A stretch of DNA of 64,000 bases from Polytrichum commune (GCA_950295325.1 OX485803.1:70819554-70883553); one strand, 5' to 3'. Shown: positions 33,601 through 46,280, counted from the stretch's first letter. The notes: a model not told the origin generated them from the letters alone. Program-made: numbers and translations.

Positions 33601-34040
33601 TCACAATGAACATTTTGTTCACTTTAAGAAAATATTTATGATGACGAATAACTTCATATTGGCAATTAGCATACGTGACACTTTGAGACCTCTAGGCAAG
33701 TAGTTGAGGGCCCTTCACAAATAGTGCACATGACACTAAATACCATAAATAATTGATCAACAACAACAAAATTTGTTCAACTGAACATGATGTCTATAAA
33801 TTACATATAACATTTGAATTATTTGACACACACTTATGTATATTACACAATGGAACATGATGGTGGTGAGGTTGTTGTCCCATCGTTCCATGTGTCCTGG
33901 TTTAATTAACCTATTTTGAATGAGGTGAGAGGGGGTAATTGATTTAGTGTGGGGCAGGGACCTAGGACATGTGCTCAAGTGTAATAGGCTAGGATGGCAC
34001 GGGTTCAAGCTAGTTTAGAATTCGCACTATGGTACACTAA
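30685..34040. other. Intergenic DNA with an orphan promoter-like patch
   Basis: No gene is recognised. Around 31220-31250 is ACTATATTTATACG (TATA-like), and near 31474-31481 a G-box CCACGTGGC, followed by CATGCATGG (near 31519), but no coding exon follows. A GTGTG run lies at about 31360-31380. At about 32190-32335 a decayed element carries TCCACTTCACGC and ACGTGTGTAACGTGGCCC, probably an old GGGCC-type MITE. Around 33230-33745 several AGTGTCAC/GACACTAAAT words suggest a decayed TA-flanked MITE. Confidence 0.4.
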
Positions 34041-34540
34041 GGGCCACTTCACACACGAGACTGAGAGCCCGTGACCATAACACTTCAAGCACTCTCATTG
34101 GTGGAAAAAGCCACAACATGTCCAAGTTCGCTTCACACTACGCTTGAGGGACCAACGGAGTATGTGAATGCAAGATGGATGTAAAGTCTACATGGATTTC
34201 TACATGGCATCCAATGGATCATGTTTCATGGTCACTTGGATTATTTTCAAAAACCACCTCTTGGAGATAGGCCTAACAAAAAACTAGGAGACCATGGCAC
34301 TCCGAATGCTCACAATTGCTAATTTATTCTATTGTATCATGTATGAGGACCCACATGAACATAAATTCATTGAAAGAGCATTTGATCGAGGGCCCAATCA
34401 CATATGACTTCACACTACACTTGAGGATCCATGACCACACTACATGATTTCCAAGGTGTCTTGGGACAACCTTTGGACACTTTCTTTTGGGCTCTCATAA
34501 TTTCATGGTCACGGCTCTTGGCTTGTGTGTGAAGTGGCCC
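34041..34540 (+). mobile_element. GGGCC-type MITE, full length
   Basis: Termini are GGGCCACTTCACACACGAG and its inverse TTGTGTGTGAAGTGGCCC. At 500 bp it is collinear with 47613-48111 (499 bp). The flanking triplets differ (TAA on the left, GAA on the right), so the target duplication has decayed. There is no coding capacity. Confidence 0.8.
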
Positions 34541-36626
34541 GAATACTGACACTAGAATTGTCATGTAATAGGTTCAGATATTGTAGAGTAAACATATCGG
34601 GTAATTAAGTAATCACCGATCATTTTATATGAGGATTTCTTTAACTGCCTTTGTGTGTAATGTCACAACTCATTGGCCCACAAAATGGGGTGTTGGGGAT
34701 TGACCATTGAATGGGATATAGGAGAGGGTTTGGGTGAGTCCCACCTTGGGGTGCATTTATTTGTATTTTATTTAAAATTTTTCATTTAAAAAATAAGAAT
34801 ACTCAACAAAATTTGAGGTGTTTTTTATGTTTCTAATTATACATTCACTACTATAGTTAGTCTAGGCCAATAGGTCAAATATAGACATGCGTAACTTCGT
34901 GAATTGTTCCATATTACCATATAGCATTAGTACAGTCAAACTCAACAGCGGTGTCGAAGGCTTGAGCCCTGCCACACGAAGTGACCAATACCATAATACG
35001 GATTTCACATCGGGGGAACAATCTAGGCGCGATCTTGGATCAATACTTGGGCAGAGAAGAGCTCGAAGAACTGGTCTAGGAAGAGGGGAATGTTTCCGAC
35101 AACGATTTGCCATAAAGGACCTCAAGGATTGATGTCTTCAATGATTTTCAATAAAATAAAATAAAAACATCAAAAAATGTTTTGAAATATATTTTATAAT
35201 GCCGCCTCCAACCTCTAGATTAAAATTTTCAAACTAGTCCCACCCTTACATTGGATGACTAGAGGTATCTTAGTAATGTTAGCGAGAGAGTCTCATAATT
35301 GTGAAGTGGTGACATATGTTTGTAGGTGGCATTTTGTCATTTGAATCTCAATTGGCAACTCAAAAACATAGCATAATATTATTGTGTTGGGTATGTATGT
35401 TGGGTGGGGCCAAGAATAAGCCAAATTCTATTCGGAATCATACTTGGTTTATTCTCACAACAAATCATTGCATTTGGCATATTCAGACTAAAAACTTTGG
35501 GTGAAGCAATGCACTTATATTATTAAAATAAAGCAGTTGATAGCAACTGAACAATGTTATGGGTCACCTATAAAAGTACTTCATAGAGTTAACGCTTCCA
35601 AAGGAATCCTTCACATGTTGTAAGGAATTTGTTTGTATCATCACCAAAATCATCGAAGGTGTTGTATCCCTTGCTAAAGGGAAAATGATTTCTTTCATAT
35701 GTTTTTATTATGTGGATTGAGTAAAAATGATTATATGGTTATTTAATAATCCCCCTAGTATGTTTAATGTCATAAAATGTAATGTCTCAAAAATAAATAG
35801 GAAAGAAATAAGAGGCACAATTCACCCAACCTCAAGTCTTATATACTTGTAGGAACTAAGAGTTGAAGCACCCTCAACTAATCCTCAAGCATATAGTTAA
35901 CCAACTCTCCCTTCATGTCTTTGGGGTGAGTTAAGCGCTCTTATCTAATGGTTTTTACTTATGAGGTGAGAATATCGTGTAACACTAGAGTCCCAACTAG
36001 TGTGCAATTAGTTTGTACCTTCTAAACTATTAGATCTACTAGGGTGGAGTCCCCTACTCTTACATATAGTCTAGTTGGGATTAGAGATAGAGAATGTAAC
36101 TAATAAATAGATACACATTACACACCTCCCCACTTAGAAATAAATGTTTGCGTTCATATACTGCAAACCCCAAATTGTAGTGCACCAAAACAATAGTCAA
36201 GGCCACCACTTAATAAAACCAAGCCATGGGATATGTATATGTACCCTTGCTTCATGCCAGTCGCAAGGCGAGAGAAATTGATACTCACACCCCATTTACA
36301 TGATCTTGTGCAAGCTTGAAAGAACAAAATTGTGCTTACCGTTAAGATATATTTGGCCTCAAGTGTTTATGTGTACTTGGAGTTTTGCGGTCATGCTTTA
36401 CACCATGACATATAACCATGTCTACCGACTTGGCTGCCACGTCCCAATACTCCTTGAACCCTTATACACTCAAGTTGCTCACTTGCTCCCAAGAATTACA
36501 CTCAAGAGCATATCTAAGCCATCTAATGTGATTGAGTTTCTTGGGGCGAGAACGAGATCCTTCATCTTCATGTGGAAGCACGCATTCTACTTCATATGAT
36601 GCATCCTCCTCAAAGATTGGCAAAGG
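34541..36626. other. Intergenic DNA, no gene recognised
   Basis: AT-rich, except a GC-richer patch at about 34870-35130 that is open on both strands for 80-87 codons without recognisable similarity. The part next to 36626 probably includes the 3' non-coding end of the gypsy-type element, but I could not define a long terminal repeat. Confidence 0.4.
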
Positions 36627-37760
36627 GGGAGGCTATACCCTCCAATCATATGTATATGGCCAAATAAGTGACATATGAGACACATCATGAATCTTAAATG
36701 TGCTTGGCAATTGCACACAATATGCTATGACCCCTGTCCTATTGGTTATATGAGATGGGCCAATCCACAATGGTACTAGCTCCTAGCATTTGGGCTCTTC
36801 AAAATAATGTTGGTAGTGCTTACAAACATTGGCCGGTCCACCTCATAAAAAAACTTCTTGTCTTATCTTATCAACACAATATATATGCCGTTGTTGTCAA
36901 ACAATTAAATATCTCTTCGCCTAGCTAGTAACATTTAGACATATGTTCGGCAAAATTCTTTGCAACAAGAATTTGACACATGTTGATCCCATTGATCGAT
37001 GTCATGGGATGATGGCATGTGTTAAGGACAAACAAAGTATTCCAAATAGACTCTTGCCAACAATTATTGTAGGCAAATTCCACCATAGCAAAGAATTCAT
37101 CGTAGTCATCTTGCATTATATTTACTTAATACTGCAACGTGTCCTCAATGACGCAATTTATCCATTTTGTCTATCCACCAGTTTAAAGATGAAATGCAGT
37201 AGACATAACCAACCTTGTCCCTAGAAGACCATGCAATTCATTCCGAAACCTACTTGTGAATTTAGCAATCATGTCACTTAGGACTACTTTGGGTAGATTA
37301 TGAAGGTTATACACGATCGTGAAATAATAATGTCATTCCTTTAGCAGTTTCGTGTGTTGTGGTTGGCATCAAATGGGTAGTTTTGAACACTATATCTACA
37401 CACACAAAAATATCACATCGTAACCAATAATGGGAGATGTCAAGCCAGAGATAAAAATCCATGCTAACCAACCCCCTCCCCCCTTCCCAATATTTGGTTG
37501 GAAATCTCCAATGATTGTAACGGGCCTACTGGCTTCATAATAGGAGTTGGAAAATCTCACAAGATTTTTATATAGCTTATGATGGACCCTTACATCTCAA
37601 GCCACCATAAGTTTACTCACACCCTCTTCCAAGTCTTCGTTACCCCCAACATGGCCATTGTACATTACATCATGATGTTCCTAGAGTAAAAATCAGATGA
37701 TTTTGATTCTTGGAAGGACATATTAAGAACCACTATCACCTTATCATGCCACCATATGCC
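36627..37760 (-). pseudogene. Decayed Ty3/gypsy integrase
   Basis: Read on the - strand, the pieces follow integrase order. An HHCC-like zinc region sits near 37690-37600 (HHDVMYNGHVGG). The catalytic core lies near 37440-37230, with a TAKGMTLLFHDRV-like stretch, then KFTSRFRNELHGLLGTRLV and STAFH. Next comes QDDYDEFFAMVEFAYNN (36925-37116). The C-terminal GPY-like part ends VQLPSTFKIHDVSHMSLIWP near 36640. These are the usual Ty3/gypsy motifs. Stops interrupt every segment and the frame changes repeatedly, so it is long dead. Reverse transcriptase, RNase H and long terminal repeats were not found nearby. Confidence 0.8.
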
Positions 37761-38704
37761 ATTCCCCAAAACAAAATGCTTCAAATTGTACATGTTTAAG
37801 TTCATAACTTTTGTGGCTTGGTGTAACCATAGCAAAACCACATGTTGCCATAGTAAACACGTCTATCCTAATCCCACCAATCTAAAAACGAATTTAAATA
37901 ACATGTTAAAGTAAAACATCTTTCTCATTTGGGGGTGATCTCCCCATTTTAATATAATGTGGATAGACATAGAGCCGAGAACTCCAACCCTTGCTTTGTG
38001 TACCTATTGTATGAAATTAGTTCCATGTCTCGAGACCCACAATTGGAAGGGGTCCCATAGTTAGCATTGAATTAATGTAAGTTTATGTGGTGCCAAAAGC
38101 ATTCACCTCAAGATACCACTTTAAGCACCCAATCAACTTACCGCCACTTCGAAGTTGATGCTCGACATACAACGTGTGTTCACATGCCCTAAGAATATAG
38201 AATAGATTCAAACCGAAAGATGGCATCCACATGCCCACGTCGATGATACATCTCCATTTCCCAACTAGCATGTGACATTCTAAGAATGAGTTTTAAAATA
38301 TCGATTTGGGATAAGATGTGTAAATTAAGAAAAAGGGGCTTGAGCCTTTGCCTTGGAATTGGGACTTGGGGCTCATGATCTTGGGACTTTGTGTTTCATA
38401 CATTGGGCCCCTCACAATTGTCAAATATGTCAAATCGTTTGTAGGGCCCCTCACAATTGTCAAATATGTCAAATCGTTTGTAGGGCCTTTTACACTTTTG
38501 CCAAGGGACTTGTGATTTCTTGGGCTTAGGGCCCCATGTGCACTTTGGATTAGATAAAATTATCCTACATGGCCAAATGGTAAGGTTCGGATGACAACCA
38601 ACAACAAGCGGTTAACTACTCTTCTTCATTTTGTAACATTTTGTGGGTTTTGAGCCTATACGAAGAAGGCTAAGAAAAAGTATGTTCATGATTAAACTTT
38701 GCAA
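37761..38704. other. Intergenic DNA with a 39-bp perfect duplication
   Basis: No gene is recognised. It may include further decayed retroelement sequence on the - strand. The word starting GGGCCCCTCACAATTGTCAA occurs twice in direct tandem, 38405-38443 and 38444-38482, without mismatch, so that duplication is recent compared with its surroundings. Confidence 0.5.
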
Positions 38705-38939
38705 TAATCATATACAATGTCGGGCAATCTGACGTGAATTTGAGCATGTTGGTCTTACTCTGTTCAAGGATCCCCTTGGTGCAAGGTGGGGTTTACTACC
38801 TATCATGCGGTGGGTGGACTCTTGGTTTTTCCGTTAAGTAGAGAGAAGATTTCAAATCGGGGAATCGAACCACCAATCCCTCCATTCGGATTTGGGCACC
38901 TCTCCATTGTCAATTGGTAGTTTAGGGTCATCTCGGACC
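38705..38939 (-). mobile_element. tRNA-derived SINE, type A, copy 2
   Basis: On the - strand it starts near 38939 (GAGATGACCCTAAACTACC), has B-box GGTTCGATTCC, and shares the CACCCACCGCA, GTAAACCCCACCTTGCACCA and CTCAAATTCACGTCAGATTG blocks of the family. Flanking sequences match as a target-site duplication: ATTAAACTTTGCAA (38691-38704) and ATTAACTTTGCAA (38940-38952). Confidence 0.85.
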
Positions 38940-38952
38940 ATTAACTTTGCAA

Positions 38953-41553
38953 CGTTTAGATAAACTCATCCAGCGTGGATGAAAGGGCTCTTGAAAACAA
39001 GTCTCTTATAGGTTGAGGGTGGATGCATCTCAAATGCCCTTGCTCAATCATTTTGAGAGTCTTGATGCCATTTATAATATTAAATTTGTATTCAAATAAA
39101 CAAAATCGAATTAAAAGAATAGTTCACAATGTTTTCCAAGGAACAAGTTTGCTTGTATACCACAAAGTTGTAGTGAGGGTGTGCATGCCCAAGATTTGTG
39201 GCATCCATTGATTGATTGAGCTATTTTAATCAAATTTGAGCCAAGATTAGCATTAGAGATCCCAAAGCAAAAGTATAGTGAGATTATGTTTCGACGAAGC
39301 AACCATAAACCTATAGGGGATTGGATTTTACGAGTGTTGGGCCTATTACAAGATCAAGATCTTGCATAGCTATGGACTTATAGGTGTATGTATGTCTTAA
39401 ATATACGACCATTATTGATGCACATTGCAATGAAAACTTTTCAAAGAAGGTGTTGACGTTGGCAATGTTTGGTGTTGTGTAGATGCAAATGTCAAAAGTT
39501 GATATCTCATATGACAAGAGTCAAAATGGTGTTCAACACGACATTAGTTGCATTACAACGAGACAATATATATGACTCTTGAGAATGTTGTTTAATGCGA
39601 TGGCTCAAATTTTGAATATTTGAGTCAAAAGAGAACATGAATTGAGATTGATTACAAGATTGAGAACCACCAAGTATTGGTCTCGTAACAATATATTGCA
39701 TACTGTGGTTATGAAGCAAATAGGCATTCAACCAAACTTATAGAAAGTGAAATACTTTACCTCTCCAAATTTCTCACAATTTACAGTTGCGGTTATTATA
39801 GGAGCTCGATATCATACATACTTGGTTTTTACCATACACACTTAACCTAAGGAAACCATAAGACCAAATCTGGATTTTATATCACAATTTTTATTAGGTC
39901 CATGGACTTTGTCATAAATCCATATAATTATATATAACAACGAGGGAGTCGATCTTGCCATGCTTTATCTTATGACCAAAATAGAAGCATTTGACGGTAA
40001 GCTCCTTTCTACCTACGCATAATAGTAGATAAGAAAGATGCATGTGGTACTTTGGGATATATTTGAATTATGGAATAAGTGTCGCAAAGCAACTTGCATT
40101 TGACCTGTGCTCATAACAATTCTCTCTCTCTCTCGTTATAGTTCTTGACTAATGCCATGTCACATAAAAATTCAAGCTTAAACTTTTACATTAATAGACC
40201 TAGCGAAGGTCTCTTATGTAGAACAAATGATATAAACTCTGATAATACTATATCTACACACATGGAAAGAAGTCGTACTTACTATGGAACGGATGTAATA
40301 GAGATACAGACGAACGAAGTAAAAATAGGGTTACGAGAACTTACCATACGTAAGTACTACAATATAAGCCCTTAACCCTAAAAAAGATCTCTTTCTTACC
40401 ATTCACGCAAGTGAGAGGTGCGGCGAGTTATGGGTATACACAGTAGGGAAATAAATACGTGCTTGAAGTAAGAGTAACTAGGGGTCATCATCAAGAGGAG
40501 TTTTCTACTTGGAGTAACCCAATCATGGCAAAAGAACAGGTTTGAACACCCATATGTTGTTTACAATGAGTGTTGGAGGTTGAAATACTTTGGTGCATTT
40601 GAAATGAACCATGTGTGTGTGACATGAATAACAACTGGGTCTTGTTGTTATTTACCTTGTGTACGTAACTAATCCTCAATTGTTTGTTGGTTGGTTGCAT
40701 GGGCACAGGTGAGGCATGCCCTTCACACAGTCAATGCAGTGATGTATTGTGATTATGACATTTTATGCACAGATTTTGGTTGAGGTTACTAGGTACTTCT
40801 CCTTAGTAAGTACAACATACATGTGGTGTTATAGTTAGATGTACTTGTTAAGGAGGCAAGAAGGTTGGCAATTAGCTTCCAAATCACGGGATAGTTAAAA
40901 TCATTCATGAGGAGATGAATACCATATGATAGCAAAAAATCCAAATAAGGTATGTATTCTTGCAAGGCAAAGTAGGTATGCAAAGTATATATATGTGTAG
41001 TACAACACAAACAATGAGACATTAGGCAAATGACTCTATTATGCAAGGTGGTACTAGACTATCAAATAGAAAAAGGCATGAAACATGTATAGAGAGGGTC
41101 TTGAAGATGCTCCCACCCACCCACCCTCGTATTGCAAAGAGGAAGAAATTAAAGGATTTGGCCTTTGAAAAGAGGAAGTTCAAACTTTGTACAAGTTTTG
41201 AAAAGTCAGCTCTCTCTCTCTCTATATATATATAAAATTACTCGTATGTGGAGGTTAAGAAGGAATTTTTTTGCCTCGAAACAACAATGTGACCATTACA
41301 AAGGCAACACAAGCTGAAAATTAGTATTTGGGCACAAAATTTGGTTTCCACGACCTAATCCCAACGGTCAAAACACTCTTAATGCTACAAGAGTAAACGT
41401 CTAGCGCCTCGATTACTACGATCTATATTCAATCCATGGGAGTGGTTTAGAAAAGTCCCGCAACAAACAACCACTTGATGTCCCTGATGAAAAACGTGAA
41501 AATCATCGTAAATTCCTCCACTTTGCTCCACAACAAAGGGAGGTTCCTCTAGC
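38953..41553. other. AT-rich intergenic DNA, no gene seen
   Basis: Only short, unsupported open frames. A CT run lies near 40123-40135, and (CT)n followed by (TA)n near 41213-41233. A piece near 40640-40700 (ACCTTGTGTACGT, ATCCTC, GGTTGGTTGCATGGGCACA) resembles 9720-9770, pointing to a dispersed repeat of unknown type. Confidence 0.45.
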
Positions 41554-41555
41554 TA

Positions 41556-41876
41556 CACTAAATAGGTAGATTAGTGTTGGAAACACTAGTAGTCGACGAA
41601 TACGCTAAATGTAAATTGTCTCTATAATGTTAGAACACTAAATGTCAACTCTAACACTATTTGTACCAAGTAGTAACTTTAAATATTTACATGAGCGCAT
41701 TTAGTGTTAGATGGTATTTTGTAAATCTTGGAATGAAGAATTGAAGGAAGAAGAATATGAGAACCTCGTAAAAGGTATAATTTGTTCAAACCCTATTCAA
41801 ACACTAATTGTAATATCAGTTGAAAATTAGTGTTTTAGGTAACTATTGCATCTAACACTAATCTACCTATTTAGTG
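41556..41876. mobile_element. TA-flanked CACTAAAT-family MITE
   Basis: Ends are CACTAAATAGGTAGATTAGT and its inverse, flanked by TA (41554-41555 and 41877-41878). The terminal repeats are identical for more than 20 bases. Inside, the words AACACTAA and TTAGTGTT recur several times near both ends, a pattern typical of subterminal transposase-binding repeats. Length is 321 bp; there is no coding capacity. Confidence 0.8.
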
Positions 41877-42207
41877 TAGCTAGGTGGGGGGGGGTTGAAC
41901 ATGGTGGGGCACGGATCCCAAGCACGGGTTCGTTTTGCGCCCACGGCTTGCTTATAGCTAAGCTAGAGAGAGATTTAAGTTAGTTAGTTTGGATACATGA
42001 TCATGCTATCACGAGGGCTGCTTTGAGTATAAATATAGAAACGTTGACTAGTCCTCGTCTTGAGAAACCGTATGAATATCATTCAAGTTGGCCACATGCC
42101 ACCCCCGCCACTTGAATATTCCAAGGTGCTGCTCGGATTCCCATGCCCACTCTAATAATTAAGTTCATGTAGCTATAAAAGTTCACACCAACGTACGTTC
42201 ACACTTA

Positions 42208-42784
42208 GGGCCACTGCACACACGAGAAAGAGAACTCCTCGAAGGGGTCGTTTACACCCATGGACCGTGAAGTCGTCCCAAGGCCCTGTGAAATTTGTGA
42301 TTGGTTGTTGAACTCGTCCCATGACCAATTCAGTTACACCAAGGAAAACATGTCAGGGTGACCGTGGAGTTCGAGGTCCCTAAAATACACATTTTAAGGT
42401 TTGAAATAATACAAACTCGTTTTGCGGTGGGAGAGGTAAAAGAGGTACTCTAGGAGAAGAAGGCAGGGGCTCATGGCTGGCAAGGAAATGATGTCATAAT
42501 AAATGTTTCATGATTTTTTTTATGGGGAAGAGAAGATGAAGACAAGAGAAGACAAGAGAATGGTCGAATTTTTTATTTTTTTTTTAATTTCCAAAACTGT
42601 CCTTTTTTAACATAGAGTAAGAAAAATCAAAACATTCATTTTCTGGTGCATGGTCATTCCTCTTGGTCCACATTCAATTTACACCTAGCGAGGAGCCCAA
42701 AGAATTTCGGACCATGGAAGTTGGACCATCAAGTCGGGCCACGTCCCATGGTCCAACTTCATGGTTCATGGTGTGAACCGGCCC
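42208..42784 (+). mobile_element. GGGCC-type MITE, 577-bp subfamily
   Basis: Left end GGGCCACTGCACACACGAG, right end inverse GGGCCGGTTCACACCATG. It is flanked by TTA on both sides (42205-42207 and 42785-42787), as expected for PIF/Harbinger-like insertion. Inside, ACCCATGGACCGTGAAGTCG near the left and CATGGTCCAACTTCATGG near the right extend the inverted complementarity. A related, decayed copy lies in reverse orientation at 45726-46272. Confidence 0.8.
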
Positions 42785-42787
42785 TTA

Positions 42788-43113
42788 GGGCCACTTCACA
42801 CACGAGACTAAAGACTTGTGACCATTGCATTCTAAGATCTCTCATTGGTCGAAAAGGCTTGACACTGTCCAAGTTCACTTCACACTATAAGGTGGGGGCC
42901 TAAGGGCCCCAAGAAATTACCATGGATGACAAGTCTACATGGATTCCTACATGGGCAAATTATAAATAAATGTTTCATGGTCTGCCGGAATTTGCGTTAG
43001 GCCTACCTCGCGTAAATCCCGGCAGACCTTGTCAGTGGTGCATCCTTTGGATGAGAATCGAGGGCCCTCACAACTACATGGTGATGGCCTTTTGCTCATG
43101 TAGGAAGTGACCC
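42788..43113 (+). mobile_element. GGGCC-type MITE abutting the previous one
   Basis: It starts GGGCCACTTCACACACGAGA immediately after the TTA that closes the previous element, and ends CATGTAGGAAGTGACCC followed by TAA. Internal sequence matches 3516-4015 (CTCATTGGTCGAAA, AAGTCTACATGGATTCC). Two elements thus share one TTA target, either by insertion of one beside the other or by nested insertion at the edge. Confidence 0.7.
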
Positions 43114-43116
43114 TAA

Positions 43117-45221
43117 CTATAAGTTCACACAAAGGTAAGACACAAACCAAAAGCCACGACCATGAAAATCCCAAGGGCCTTGGAATCATCCAAAGGTTGT
43201 ACCTTGGGAGATAGAAATTCAATTTTGCAATTGATGGGCCCTCAAGGCGTCAAGTGTAAAGTGAAAGTGGACCAATTTCAGAGACCGCAACAAAATTTAT
43301 GGACAATCCAAGATCATAAGTAGTCAGGGAACCTTACCATGGCAATGTAATATTTCTAGGAGCCAGTGATGACAATTTGATTGATTATTGCAACCCCTAG
43401 TTTTACATTAGACCCACCTTGTTTCTGATAGGCCTAATGCAATACCAAATCAACCGCAAAACATTATCCATCTTGCTACTATGTAAGACACCATGCATAC
43501 TTTTCATCCATTTGAATCACTTTGGTCCCTCACGCCCTCACGGTCTAGTGGTAAAATGAACTTGGACCGTCTCTAGCTTCTCGACCCATCACACAATTTC
43601 CCACATCGCGAGTGAAGAAGGACCCTCAAGCCTAGTGTAAAGTGGCCCCCAATTCCCGGCGAACTTGAAGCTCACACATCAAATCAAGTGAACGCAACTC
43701 CAAGCTCATGAGGATGAATGGGCGAGATTTGATTCCGGGTGGCGATCTCTTTTATCAATAATAATGCCATGTCATCGTGAGTGGGGCCCCGGGTTTTAGA
43801 GCATCCTCGGACAAATAATGCTTTCCTTATTATAAAAACATAACCTCGAGGTGATGAAAGTATCATAGTTGCGACTCAAGTAAGTAACTCACTCTTAACA
43901 TTTCTAAATCTAAACACAAAGTAAGTTTGAAGTCGGTGGAGACTGTAGTGCACATGAAAAGAGGCCCACCTATATATCGACCCCAAGTCGTAGCTAGCTA
44001 GGCGTTGCTTTTGCGACGCCCGGATTTCCGGGTGCAAAATCGTAGTTTAGAAATATCGGCATTTAATTTAGGGTTTCCGATTTTCCAAAGACTATTTTGC
44101 CGACGCCCGGATTCCCGAGGGGGCCTATCCGTGCATCGACGTTCGATCCCACGCCTCGGATTTGATGCCCATGTGTCATGTGGAAGCCCATGTGGATGGA
44201 TGGCCCCCATGATGATCGTGTGGATAAGCCCACTAGCATGGCCGTACATAAGAAGCTTATAACCCTCGTTTAGTAATGGTGTGTGCGGGTTCACGGCAAT
44301 GTCCCGGGAGCTTGTTGGGCCTAATCGGTCAAAAGCCGAGTGTTTCCAAGTCCCACCGGTTAAGGTAGAAACACCATGATCCATGAAAACAAGGTGATTC
44401 GCATCGAAGGCACGGTCTTAAAAGCATGAGATGATTTTCCAAGATAGAAGAGGAGGATTCATGAAGAATGCAAGTGGTTTCATGTTTTCATTCCTTGTAT
44501 TTTAAAAAATAAAATGAAATGAAAAAATCTGCAATTTTTTAGAAGTGGGAAGTTTGTCAAACCCCCTACTCGTTCACTAGGTTCTCCTTAACCGAACACA
44601 AAGATGCTCATTTCCACACAGAACATCACCAAGGTTGGTTGACTCATGAGTACATTAAAATGCGATTGATGCTAGTCAAACATGATTAAATTTAGTTGAA
44701 CTAGTTATACGTGCATTTCAAGTTGCTAACCTCACAATTATCGGTTTTGGAAATGGCACTTTACTATCTTGACGGAAGTCTACTGCACGGGTAGAGGGTA
44801 GTTCATGGTTTAGGGTATTTCTACCTTACATGTTTGTTGTGATCTTTCGATGTTTGTTTTCTTCATTGATTTGAGGAATATTCCTAAGATGCCTCTACAA
44901 TGATTAGTATGTTTCTTAACATTTTGAACTTCAACCCGTTATTTCTCAAACTCAACCGGTTCATTTGTACCTAGCAGTTAGTTCTCCCCCGTTCATTGGT
45001 TCATGGTTACTTAATTAGTTTGGTTTAACTCTTACCGGTCTAAGGGGCGCAATGAAATGAATGAAGTCGGTCTTGAAGGTCATGGAGTTGTTTCACTCAA
45101 GGTGGTCGTACTTGTCCTTTTCGATTGAATTCGCTTTCAATTTATGAAAATTCCCACAAAAATTAAAAATTAAAACAAAAAACAAAAACAAAAACAAAAA
45201 GTGTTCATGAAGTTAGAGAGT
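43117..45221. other. Intergenic DNA with a GC-rich patch near 44.0-44.4 kb
   Basis: No gene is recognised. At about 44005-44400 the DNA is GC-rich, and CGACGCCCGGATT occurs twice (near 44015 and 44102), each opposite a CCGGG-type inverse, giving short hairpins. A 128-codon open frame crosses it on the - strand without known similarity. This may be a long terminal repeat or transposon end. At 43637-43648 a GTAAAGTGGCCC word looks like an isolated GGGCC-type terminus. Confidence 0.35.
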
Positions 45222-45593
45222 TTATGGGACTAGAAGTACATAAAGATGGTGTTGAAAAGGATGAAATATGGAGTAGCGGAGTGCAATGGTTTCGGTAAGA
45301 TTGAGGTTGATATCAACTTGAAGGTCCAATTGGAGGAAAGGCTTTGAGATGTTGTGCCTAGCACTGCATTCTGAAATAGGGAAAGGAAACATGTACATAA
45401 TGAAGTTGTAGAGGGGACACTCCAACATAAGATCGTGCCTCATTTTCATAACAATCCAACATAATATTTTATTCCTAGAGATTGGAATGGTTGGCCACAG
45501 TCCAATTTCAACGGCAAGTGTATAATTAGAGGTGTGGTAAGCATCAATGATTTTGCGTTGGGGTGGTGTGAATGTACACCCTAAGGTATACAT
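45222..45593 (-). pseudogene. Reverse-transcriptase-associated C-terminal fragment
   Basis: A 123-codon open frame on the - strand reads IIDAYHTSNYTLAVEIGLWP, then TIPISRNKILCW..., then a LECPLYN stretch and QLDLQVDINLNLTETIALRY. This arrangement resembles the zinc-binding tail found behind reverse transcriptases in non-LTR-type elements (basic RTSNH.LAIE.GRW, C-x2-C, H-x3-C, LECPLYN). The cysteine/histidine part appears shortened, with only one Cys before LECPLYN, so the domain is broken. No polymerase part is seen upstream. The recognition is from memory of the motif pattern, not a search. Confidence 0.4.
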
Positions 45594-45725
45594 GTCTTTA
45601 TAAGGTTACATTTTCCGGCTAGGCCACTTTTCTCCTAGAAAATGCAACACACAATTAGTGTACGATGGCTAGCAAATCATATTCAGGGTGTATTCGTTTC
45701 TTCACAAGTTTTGAAGCTCATGTGA

Positions 45726-46272
45726 GGGCCGGTCTACACCATGGAAGATGGCATTTTCCCATGGTCCAACTTGATGGTCCAACATACATGGTCCGATTTT
45801 GTTTTTTTAAATACAAAGCCTTTGGGCCCCTCACTAGGTGTAAAATGAACGTGGGCCAAGAGGAATGCACCAAAAGTGAATGTGCTGATTTTTTCAATAT
45901 ATGCCCAAAAAAAGACAGTGTTAAAAGGAAATAAAATAAAATCAAGCTTGATCATTCTTTTGTTTTCTTTTGTATTCATCTTCTCTTCCCTGAAAATAGT
46001 CATTAAAAACTAAAATTATAACATCATTTCTTTGCCATGGGCCCTTGCCTTTTTCTACCATAACACCTATTTTGCCTCTCCCACCGCAAAACCCATTGGA
46101 CCATGTCAGTGGATAATGTATGCCTTAAAATATGTCTTTCGAGGACCTTGAACTTGATGGCCACTTTGACATTCTTGTCTCAGTGCAAACAAAAGTCGTA
46201 CCGGGACAAGTTCAACAACCAATCATAAATTTTACAGGGCCTTGGGACCACTTCATGGTCCATGGTGTTAAC
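45726..46272 (-). mobile_element. Decayed copy of the 577-bp GGGCC-type MITE
   Basis: Reverse-oriented relative of 42208-42784. It has GGGCCGGTCTACACCATG at its left edge, CATGGTCCAACTTGATGG, CTAGGTGTAAAATGAACGTG and CAACCAATCATAAATTTTAC matching the complement of that element, and ends in CATGGTCCATGGTGTTAAC. The outer few bases of the right terminus are lost. Confidence 0.6.
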
Positions 46273-46280
46273 AACTTGTG

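Noticed and set aside
36300-36599. 99-codon + strand open frame next to the gypsy remnant
   Set aside because: No gag, pol or cellular similarity seen, and it runs opposite to the retroelement. Treated as chance.
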